DNA from: Stentor coeruleus
Lineage: Eukaryota > Ciliophora > Heterotrichea > Heterotrichida > Stentoridae
Direction of reading: 5' to 3'
Length of the DNA stretch: 28,784 nt
Assembly: GCA_001970955.1 (NCBI GenBank)
Contig: MPUH01000944.1
Location: 1 to 28,784 of the forward strand
Shown here: piece after piece, positions 20,296 to 27,710 of the stretch
How the letters are laid out: each line of letters starts with the position of its first letter
Position numbering within the stretch: position 1 is the first letter of the stretch
Made by a program: the position numbers and the translations under genes
The notes under the pieces: generated by a model
The model's input: only the letters and a program-made list of their open reading frames with translations
Told to the model about the DNA's origin: nothing
Databases searched by the model: none

Positions 20296-20918
20296 TATTA
20301 GAAATTAGATAAATGGATGCTGATTTGGTTTAGAAACAAGATTTTGACAATACTGAAAGAGATGAATTTATAGAGATTTTTTTGAGAATGTAAAGATATT
20401 TGATTAGGATATTATTTTGATGAGTTTGAAATGGGCAAGAATCGAGTTTTGTTTAAATTTTAAAAGGATTAGATGGATTGCTGCAAATTTTACGTTGTTT
20501 ATTGAAAGTGATTTAATTTTAATGTATTTGAATTCATAGGATTTTAATGTTTATAGGTTTAGTTTGATGATTTTACTTTCATTCAACAATTTTTATATTC
20601 TTCTCAATATAACCAATTTAAAAACAATTAGTTTGCATTAATTTACTTATTTTATAAAATAACTTATTTTCAATCCTCCTACATAAAATTACATTTCCTC
20701 ACATGATCTAATCTAAAACAACTCTTACTAAACACTAGCCCCACTATAACAAAAAAAAAAGTCATAATCTACAATTAAGTAATTTCTACTACAACCTTTC
20801 TTCAAAATCATAACATTTTAGGCAAAATTATTTCATTCAATAAAACCATTTGACAAAACTCCACATAAAAAGTTGCTATGAAACTCTAAATCATTTTTAT
20901 CCCCATATTCATAATAAT
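20296..20918. promoter_or_regulatory. Divergent spacer between kinesin-2 and the FOP-like gene
   Basis: No gene is seen. Positions 20341-20460 hold about 25 G and 4 C, and 20641-20760 about 2 G and 27 C, with the switch near 20570. Both flanking promoters should lie here. An ATG at 20850 is in frame with the FOP-like gene, but the conserved domain starts at the ATG at 20919, so 20850-20918 is treated as 5' leader. Confidence 0.5.
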
Positions 20919-22607
20919 ATGGAAGATTTAAAAGAGCTAATAATTCAAACTCTCGACGCAGCAGGTGTTCTTGATAAAATCCGGGCACAGTTAAGACTTC
21001 AAGTATTCAAAGCAGTTCAAAACGATGAAGGCAAGATGCAGAATGACAACTCCAAGCCAGTTAAAATGGCTCAAAATCCTGAAGGTACCCTGGCAGCCGC
21101 ACTTTTCCGCGATTTCTTAGAATGCTACAAAATGAAGTATTCTTTAAATGTTCTAATCCCAGAGTTTCATTTACCAGCAACTCAAGATGTAAGAGCATTT
21201 TTGGCAAAAGAACTCAAATTTACCCCAGAGCCAGGTGAGCCCTATTTAAGTTTTATGATGAATTATTTATTGAAAAACTCAGACTCTTCAGGATTGTCGC
21301 AGTTTAGAGAAGAAGAAAAGACTCAAAAGAAAAAAGAAGACTTTAAAGAACCAAAGACTTTACCTATGATGCCAGATTTGAAGATAAAAGCAAAAGAAGA
21401 ACCGAAACCAGTAGAGAAAAAACCTTTAGCGCAGATTCCTGAGTTTAAAAGTAAGCCTGAAGAGCCGAAACCTATAGAGAAAAAACCTTTAGCTCAGATT
21501 CCGGAGTTTAAAGGTAAGCCCGCGGAAGAGAAACCGGTTGAGAAAAAACCTTTGGCGCAGATTCCTGAGTTTAAAGGGAAAGTTGAAGACCCAAAACCTG
21601 TTGAAAAAAAACCTTTAGCCCAAATCCCTGAGTTTAAAGGTAAACCTGAAGAACCTAAACCGATAGAAAAAAAACCTTTGGGACAAATTCCTGAATTTAA
21701 AGGCAAACCGGTAGAAGAAGTTAAAAAACCTTTGGCACAAATACCTGAATTTAAAGGACCTAAACCAACTGAAGAAAAGCCTCCTGAGAAAAAACCTTTG
21801 GGGCAAATACCTGAATTCAAAGGCAAACCTGTAGATGAACCGAAACCTGTTGATAAAAAAATCCCAGCACAAATCCCTGAATTCAAAGGCAAACAAGTAG
21901 AAGAAAAACCTGCGGAAAAAAAAACTTTGGCTCAAATTCCTGAATTTAAAGGGTCAAAACAGCCTGAAGAAGTTAAAAAACCTGAAGAAAAAAAGCCCGC
22001 GACACAAATTCCTGAGTTTAAAGGCAAACAAACTGAAGAAAAACCCTCGGAAAAAAAGACTTTAGCCCAAATCCCTGAGTTTAAAGGATCTAAACAGCCT
22101 GAAGAAGCTAAAAAACCTCTAGCGCAAATCCCGGACTTTAAGGGAAAAGCTGAAGAAAAGCCTTCAGAAAAAAAAACCCTGGCTCAAATTCCAGACTTTA
22201 AAGGTAAAAAACAAGAACCAGTTGTTGAAGATAAAAACAAAAATCCTCAAGGCAAAGGTAAAATTCCACAAATTATGCTTCCGGATATAGACTCCCCAGA
22301 ATCAAGTGGAAGATTTGAAGAATCTCATGACAAAGACGCAATTGATGATGTGAAAAAACGCTTACAAAATTATGGAAACTACATAGAAGAAGTAGGTGAC
22401 GATATTTCAAACAAGAAATTCGAATTCGAAAACTACGGAGAAAGTGAAGAATATGAAGAGTCTGGTGAGTATTACGCCGAGCTCTCAGATGATCCAAGTA
22501 TGCATTCTGAATACCTTGATGATTATGATATAATAGAAGATGCAGAAATTGTTCAATCTGAAGATGAAGATGAAGAAGAAGAAGAAGAAGGGTCTTCGAA
22601 TAGTTAA
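20919..22607 (+). CDS. FOP/CEP43-like LisH centrosomal protein with a QIP(E/D)FK repeat array
   Basis: The protein is 562 aa from the chosen start. Residues 1-120 match the FOP (FGFR1OP) dimerisation and LisH pattern: 'LKELIIQTLDAAGVLDKIRAQLRLQVF' at 4-30 in two helical parts, then 'GTLAAALFRDFLECY' near 61-75 and a 'LIPEF' segment. FOP-family proteins sit at centrosomes and basal bodies and help anchor microtubules and build cilia. Residues about 169-434 hold 13 copies of a Lys/Pro/Glu-rich repeat, consensus KKPLAQIPEFKGKP.E.KP.E. The C-terminus is acidic and disordered and ends in a run of Asp/Glu. An ATG 69 nt upstream would add 23 residues, but the family-like sequence begins at 20919, preceded by ATAATAAT. 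A second gene starts 52 nt downstream. The N-terminal assignment is good; repeat function is unknown. Confidence 0.8.
   Translation: MEDLKELIIQTLDAAGVLDKIRAQLRLQVFKAVQNDEGKMQNDNSKPVKMAQNPEGTLAAALFRDFLECYKMKYSLNVLIPEFHLPATQDVRAFLAKELKFTPEPGEPYLSFMMNYLLKNSDSSGLSQFREEEKTQKKKEDFKEPKTLPMMPDLKIKAKEEPKPVEKKPLAQIPEFKSKPEEPKPIEKKPLAQIPEFKGKPAEEKPVEKKPLAQIPEFKGKVEDPKPVEKKPLAQIPEFKGKPEEPKPIEKKPLGQIPEFKGKPVEEVKKPLAQIPEFKGPKPTEEKPPEKKPLGQIPEFKGKPVDEPKPVDKKIPAQIPEFKGKQVEEKPAEKKTLAQIPEFKGSKQPEEVKKPEEKKPATQIPEFKGKQTEEKPSEKKTLAQIPEFKGSKQPEEAKKPLAQIPDFKGKAEEKPSEKKTLAQIPDFKGKKQEPVVEDKNKNPQGKGKIPQIMLPDIDSPESSGRFEESHDKDAIDDVKKRLQNYGNYIEEVGDDISNKKFEFENYGESEEYEESGEYYAELSDDPSMHSEYLDDYDIIEDAEIVQSEDEDEEEEEEGSSNS
21423..22220 (+). 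repeat. Coding repeat array, 13 QIP(E/D)FK units
   Basis: Thirteen degenerate units of about 18-24 codons each carry QIPEFK or, in the last two, QIPDFK, separated by linkers of Pro, Glu, Lys and Val. Units differ in length and at many synonymous sites, so the array is old or under protein-level selection and not a recent DNA slippage product. A diverged copy ('MMPDLKIK') precedes the array. Confidence 0.92.
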
Positions 22608-22659
22608 TCATTTAATTAGACATAAGGAAAATTTAATGATATCCGTTTTTTGATATATT

Positions 22660-23562
22660 ATGCTATTAGTACTGATAGCTTGGGGTGTATTTGGTATTGG
22701 GCCTCAAGAAGGTTTTTTACAGCCAGCTGATGATTATATTGTTGTAGAATATCATGAAACAAGAGTTGTGGATAAAGACTCAGGGATTGAAGAAGTCACG
22801 ATTTATCAAAAGTCTCAGAAACCTGATTTTGGACCTGATAATGGGTTTATGGGTCAAGGAGCTTTTGGAATGGATGGACATGATATGCCTGGAGGTCCTG
22901 CAATTGGAGGGATGGGATTAGAAACTCCATGTGGATGTTCTGGTATGGATGATAAAGGAGAATGTGGATGTCGTGATAAAGGCATTGAAAGAGATCCTGG
23001 GGCTTTTGGAGGACCTATGATTGGAAAAAGAGATAATGATGAATGCAGTGAAGGATGTCCTTTTGGATTTGGTTCTGATAATCAACCTGGTTTTGGGGGT
23101 CAGATGAATGGCTTTATGCCTCCTGATATTTTTCAAGGCAATGGACTTGCTCCTGGATCTTATAATGATGGGAATAAAGGAGGTTTTGATCATGGACATG
23201 AAGATTGGGATACTGAAAACTGTCCTTTTGGTGGTGATGGGCATAAACAAGATTTACCAATGGGTAATAATGGTATGTTGGGACAAGGAGGACCTATGGG
23301 ACAGGGTCAAGGTCAAGGGAATTTTATGATGCCTGATCCTATGATCATGATGGGTGGCAATAATATGATGTCAGATCCTATGAGCATGATGGGAGGTAAC
23401 AATATGATGCCTGATCCTATGAGTATGATGGGAGGTAACAATATGATGCCTGATCCTATGAGTATGATGGGAGGTAACAATATGATGCCTGGTTCTCAAA
23501 ATGCTAACAATTTCGGAGAAGATCCTTTTGGAAGCATGGTAGGACCAAATGGTATTATGTAA
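22660..23562 (+). CDS. Secreted Gly/Met/Asp-rich repeat protein
   Basis: The protein is 300 aa and matches no family I recognise. Residues 1-14 are strongly hydrophobic ('MLLVLIAWGVFGIG'), consistent with a short signal peptide. The rest is low-complexity: Gly, Met, Pro, Asp and Asn dominate, with Cys clusters 'CGCSGMDDKGECGC' near 87-100 and 'CSEGCPFGF' near 129-137, and a Met-rich tandem repeat near 225-277. There is no later membrane segment. It may be an extracellular, cortical or extrusome matrix protein. Met and Cys clusters could also bind metal ions, which is speculation. The start is 52 nt after the FOP-like stop. An in-frame ATG at 22636, followed by four codons and a TGA, precedes the start; reading through that TGA would lengthen the hydrophobic leader. 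Confidence 0.7.
   Translation: MLLVLIAWGVFGIGPQEGFLQPADDYIVVEYHETRVVDKDSGIEEVTIYQKSQKPDFGPDNGFMGQGAFGMDGHDMPGGPAIGGMGLETPCGCSGMDDKGECGCRDKGIERDPGAFGGPMIGKRDNDECSEGCPFGFGSDNQPGFGGQMNGFMPPDIFQGNGLAPGSYNDGNKGGFDHGHEDWDTENCPFGGDGHKQDLPMGNNGMLGQGGPMGQGQGQGNFMMPDPMIMMGGNNMMSDPMSMMGGNNMMPDPMSMMGGNNMMPDPMSMMGGNNMMPGSQNANNFGEDPFGSMVGPNGIM
23332..23490 (+). repeat. Met-rich tandem repeat, 39-nt unit
   Basis: Three full units at 23359-23397, 23398-23436 and 23437-23475 encode NNMM(S/P)DPMSMMGG. Partial copies lie on both sides. The units are nearly identical at DNA level, which suggests recent expansion and likely length variation between alleles. Confidence 0.9.
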
Positions 23563-24101
23563 GACCAAGCCGGAAAATAATATAAGGAAATAGGATTATA
23601 AAATATTAAGGTTTTTATTTTATGATGGATAGGTAATACAATTTTTTACTTAGCTCCATGAGTACAGTTATTTATGTATATAATTTTTTTAATCAAAAAT
23701 TTGATAGATAATCTTAAGATTATTAGAGGAAATATTAAAAATATAAATTAAATGATTTGAAGAAAGATTATGAGGATGAAGATTTGAGGCATTAATGGAT
23801 ATGATGGAAGATTTTATAGAATTATTTGGAACTTTATGGCTAATCATCTTTTATTAGAGCACAGCTTTAAAAACGCATAACTAGTTGTTATTCTTCCACA
23901 CTATACAATTTCCATATAAAAATCAAAAATCCACTCAATCCCAATTGCAAAAACAATCTAAAAAAAATATCATGAACCATAAAAATCCTCACCATAAAAA
24001 ATCACCCAATTATTTCTTTCCAAAAATCCGCCTCCACAATTTCCCTCACAATCCAAAGTAAAAAAAAATCATCTTCCCTAAACTACTACTTAACTACCTA
24101 A
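23563..24101. other. Convergent spacer before XRN1
   Basis: No gene is seen. The left part is G-over-C, especially around 23750-23850 (GATTATGAGGATGAAGATTT region). Positions 23881-24101 contain about 60 C and 6 G, directly abutting the 3' end of the minus-strand XRN1 gene. The C-rich flank is therefore not limited to 5' ends of plus-strand genes. Confidence 0.55.
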
Positions 24102-27100
24102 CTATTTAAAAGAAGGCATAGGAAATTCTAATCCAGATGGTGGTTGAACTTCTCCAGTCAAGCTTTCAAAGTTAAACTCAGCAGCATTAGGGTTCAAAGG
24201 GAGATCAGTAATCTTAATCTCACTAAGTGCTCTTGTCAATATCCCTTCAGGTGTTTCATCTTGCATTTTCTTAAACACTTCAGGTCTAAAACTTTTATCA
24301 TCAAAAGTCTTCGTCCTGAAAATCGGCATTTTTTCAATATTCGCTCTTTTCATAATCATATAAGGCACAGTCAAATTCAATAAATTCTGCACAGGAATAA
24401 CAACTCGACGAGATTTAATAATCAAATCATCCCAGAGTACTTCAGCATGTTGAGCATCAAGTAAAGATATAATAGTCCCTTCAGCTCCAAATGGGATAAA
24501 CTGATGATAAAAAGGATTCAAATTGACGACTCTATTTCCAAGTTTGTATTCTAAAATTTTATCAGTAAAAAGTGGACACCATGGCTTGGAAGGTATAAAA
24601 ATATGATTTGGATTGAAATTCTCAATATCATTTACAAGTTCATTTTTAGCACTAAGGGCAAGTTTTCCTATGTTTTCAATAACTGTTTCACATAAATATT
24701 GAGAATAAAGTGAAGCCCATGGTTCTTTATAAGAAGGTTGTTTACAGACCCAAAGTGCAACTCTTTCAACTTCTCTAGTAGGGGGTTTTGAGTATGCAAA
24801 TAAATCTTCAAGGTTGAAATTACGTTTATTTTTAACCCAACAGTTCTCAAGAGCGCTCCATAATTGTGGGAATGTTTCAGTATATGATTGAAGTATATGA
24901 AGAGCTTGAGCTGAATATTCCCAATCTTCTGAATTACCCCAATATCCTCCCCAACGGGCCCATCTTAATACCGAGACATAGTCTCGGTCATGCTTGAGAT
25001 TTAGGCCAATTTCTAAGACTTTAGTTTTCCCTGGGAGTTTAACTTTGATTTTTATACTCCCCATAACTTTATTGACAAGCCCTATGGGCTTGTGAACTTT
25101 TGCAGATAACTCACGTACTGAGTAGTATTTTTCATCATGAAAACTTGATAGTTTTGATATATCACTGACTATGTTTTTAGGTTTTTTTATAACTCTTACT
25201 TGAATATTATTCCCACTATAACCTGTAACTTCACCCAAACAGCCAAGTCTTTCTTTTTTTACAAGAATGACTCGAGTACCTGTTGGAAACTCTTCTTGTA
25301 ATGATGAAGGACCAGTAAGGTCACGAGGATGTCCAGGTAAACGATCTTTCATTACTAATTCTAATGGGGCAAAGCTTTCGAAATTCGTCCATTCAGCGAC
25401 AAGTTTACCTTTTAACGTCCTTTTTATAGCTGATAAAGGATAATAATGAACAACTATACCCAAAGTTGGTTTGACAATCGTCCCTTGTGCATAAAGCATA
25501 CATGTTTCAAGACTTGACCTTATAGACTGAATATACTGGATTTCATTCATTTCATAATACTCAAGATCCTTTTGTGTGAGTTTAGGCATAACTTCTTCTT
25601 CATTAGACAATCCCATAACAAGACCTAATTCACAATTTGGGTACTCAAAATACATAACTTTATTATAAAGCAAATCATATGTTTCTTTAAAATTTGAAGG
25701 CACATTTTCAAAATTCAACACTAAAGATTCCCTAGATGATGCGCCTTGGAACTTATTAACACCCACATATTTAAGCTCATGAGTAAAAGGTACATTATAT
25801 AAAGTAGGAAAGCCCCCAAGTTTTTCATTTGTCCCTTCAGGTAAAAAAGGTTCAAAAACATTATTCCCATAATTAAGTTCAGTGATTTTAACACAACAGT
25901 CGAAGTCTGGGAGTAGGGTTGGGATAGTGCTTTGGACAAAATGTGAGGGTTCTCTTGGGTTATAATCAATAGCAAGATCAGTACGGACAATATTATTCTT
26001 AAAAGATCCAGAGATTTGGCGTGCTTTTTGTATCAAAAGATCATAAGGGACAAATGGGACTTTGATTTTCAATGACTCCCATCCAACTTTAGCACACATT
26101 GGGTCATATTCTATAGTAGGTTTATTAGGGAAATATTCTACAAATTCAGGGTCATTCATAATCTCCGCATAAGCTTCAGGTAATAAATTCTTTGATCCTG
26201 GAGGTATAACCCCTAACAATTGTTCTAAAGCAAAATAAGGCTCCCTAACAGCGAATTCATTAACTTCGAAATTGCAATCATAAAAATCAGATATTAATGG
26301 GGCATAATGAAATGGGTAATACCATTGCCAATCTTTTTCTCCTTTAAAATAATAATTCATCACCCATTGAAGACCTTCTAAATACTTTGCCACCATTTCT
26401 TTAATTTTTTCTTTGCCTGGTAAATCTGCATCAAGACCAAGGACAAAAGTATAGTAATATTTTTTTAAATGGTCTATTCCACGATCAAAATATGTTTCTA
26501 AAGTTTGTTTTAAGCTTCTTGTTGCAGGGGATTCAGTAACTTCTCCAAGTTCTTCTACAGGTTCTTCTTCTTGGTTTTTGAATTCCCCCATGATTTCTTT
26601 TATGTTTAAAACTTTGCTTGTAGGAGCCATCGGGGTTTCTCTTTTTCTTTGTATTTTAGTTTTGATGCGCTTTTTGATTATCTCAGCTTCATAATGAGGG
26701 AATTCAACAATAAATGCTCTTAATACACCCCAGTTTATAACCCCTGATTGAGATAAATACCCGTTTTGTGGCCAGAAATGCTTATAAAGCTCGAATAGTT
26801 TATCCACAGCCCCTTCACTGATTTCAAAAGTTGGCAGTCTGGGTATGAAATCGTTTCCAACAAAAAGCATCAAGACAACAAAGTCATCAATAAGCCTCTC
26901 AAGATCAATTCCTTTAATACAAGAAAACTCTAAACCAAGATACTCTCTTAAAAGGTTAATAAAAAGACACTCAAATTTCGGTGGGTCCGTAACATTTTTC
27001 CTTGGTTGTAAGGACCGAAAACTTCCAATCGACACTTCTTCACGTAAAATCACCACATAAGGCTCATGAGACAATAGACCTAATAATATCAAATCCGCAT

Positions 27101-27710
27101 CAAGTCCATAAATGCAATGTCTTACATTAGCTTCTCCTCTATTATTCCTAATAAACCGCATAATTTTATGCTCACCTTCTCCAGGTACGTCACTTCCTGA
27201 AAATATCACTCTAACTTTACGCCAATTATCATCATTTACTATCTTCCATTTGATAAAACATAGTATATGCTCGTTTAATGAACACATATAATCAGTACCT
27301 GGGGAAATATTACAAGAGTCAAACCAGTCGTCAACAGTTCTCCTCCCGTTTTTTTTCTCTTTGGCTATGAATTCATTAACTTCATATATAAACTTATACC
27401 TGCGTTCACGTTGATTGTTCATTTTGGCACGTGGAGCTACTCCATCTAGAGCTAAGTAAAAGAGTTTTTTTGGTTTTACTAGTTGAAATATCATCTCGAT
27501 ATAGGAAAATGCTTTCCTGAGCATGTCATGCATTTCGATTGATGATGAAAGATGAGGGATTAAATGGCCTAGCGTGTTAGAATGTGCGGAAGTGTGGATG
27601 ATCCCATTCATGTCTAAATACAAATTGTCTATATCCGGGATGTTAGAGATCGGCTGTCCTATCAAAGGATATCTCTCTGACAACCATCGGTAAAATTTAG
27701 GTATTCCCAT
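24102..27710 (-). CDS. XRN1: 5'-3' exoribonuclease XRN1
   Basis: XRN1 degrades decapped, 5'-monophosphate mRNA in the cytoplasm. The protein is 1202 aa from the family start MGIPKFYRWLSERYP. Catalytic acidic residues are visible: D33 (LDMNGIIH), D89 (LDGVAPRAKMN), E178 and E180 (GEGEHKI), D204 and D206 (GLDADLILL), and D287 (VGNDFIPR). The basic 5'-phosphate pocket is in 'KMNNQRERR'. After the nuclease core come XRN1-type D1 and SH3-like beta domains ('GTRVILVKKERLGCLGEVTGYSG' near 870 and 'FIPFGAEGTIISLL' late in the protein), which distinguish it from nuclear XRN2. It lacks the long disordered tail that makes yeast and human XRN1 1500-1700 aa. An in-frame ATG 129 nt further upstream encodes an unrelated Pro/Ser/Phe-rich stretch and is not used here. 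The stop is TAG, and no introns are visible. Confidence 0.96.
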   Translation of the reverse strand: MGIPKFYRWLSERYPLIGQPISNIPDIDNLYLDMNGIIHTSAHSNTLGHLIPHLSSSIEMHDMLRKAFSYIEMIFQLVKPKKLFYLALDGVAPRAKMNNQRERRYKFIYEVNEFIAKEKKNGRRTVDDWFDSCNISPGTDYMCSLNEHILCFIKWKIVNDDNWRKVRVIFSGSDVPGEGEHKIMRFIRNNRGEANVRHCIYGLDADLILLGLLSHEPYVVILREEVSIGSFRSLQPRKNVTDPPKFECLFINLLREYLGLEFSCIKGIDLERLIDDFVVLMLFVGNDFIPRLPTFEISEGAVDKLFELYKHFWPQNGYLSQSGVINWGVLRAFIVEFPHYEAEIIKKRIKTKIQRKRETPMAPTSKVLNIKEIMGEFKNQEEEPVEELGEVTESPATRSLKQTLETYFDRGIDHLKKYYYTFVLGLDADLPGKEKIKEMVAKYLEGLQWVMNYYFKGEKDWQWYYPFHYAPLISDFYDCNFEVNEFAVREPYFALEQLLGVIPPGSKNLLPEAYAEIMNDPEFVEYFPNKPTIEYDPMCAKVGWESLKIKVPFVPYDLLIQKARQISGSFKNNIVRTDLAIDYNPREPSHFVQSTIPTLLPDFDCCVKITELNYGNNVFEPFLPEGTNEKLGGFPTLYNVPFTHELKYVGVNKFQGASSRESLVLNFENVPSNFKETYDLLYNKVMYFEYPNCELGLVMGLSNEEEVMPKLTQKDLEYYEMNEIQYIQSIRSSLETCMLYAQGTIVKPTLGIVVHYYPLSAIKRTLKGKLVAEWTNFESFAPLELVMKDRLPGHPRDLTGPSSLQEEFPTGTRVILVKKERLGCLGEVTGYSGNNIQVRVIKKPKNIVSDISKLSSFHDEKYYSVRELSAKVHKPIGLVNKVMGSIKIKVKLPGKTKVLEIGLNLKHDRDYVSVLRWARWGGYWGNSEDWEYSAQALHILQSYTETFPQLWSALENCWVKNKRNFNLEDLFAYSKPPTREVERVALWVCKQPSYKEPWASLYSQYLCETVIENIGKLALSAKNELVNDIENFNPNHIFIPSKPWCPLFTDKILEYKLGNRVVNLNPFYHQFIPFGAEGTIISLLDAQHAEVLWDDLIIKSRRVVIPVQNLLNLTVPYMIMKRANIEKMPIFRTKTFDDKSFRPEVFKKMQDETPEGILTRALSEIKITDLPLNPNAAEFNFESLTGEVQPPSGLEFPMPSFK

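Noticed and set aside
20850..20918. Upstream in-frame ATG for the FOP-like gene
   Set aside because: The conserved N-terminal helix begins at 20919. The extra 23 residues look like leader sequence.
21494..21892. Minus-strand frame of Gly/Ser/Cys/Phe repeats
   Set aside because: It is the reverse complement of the QIPEFK repeat array and has no independent support.
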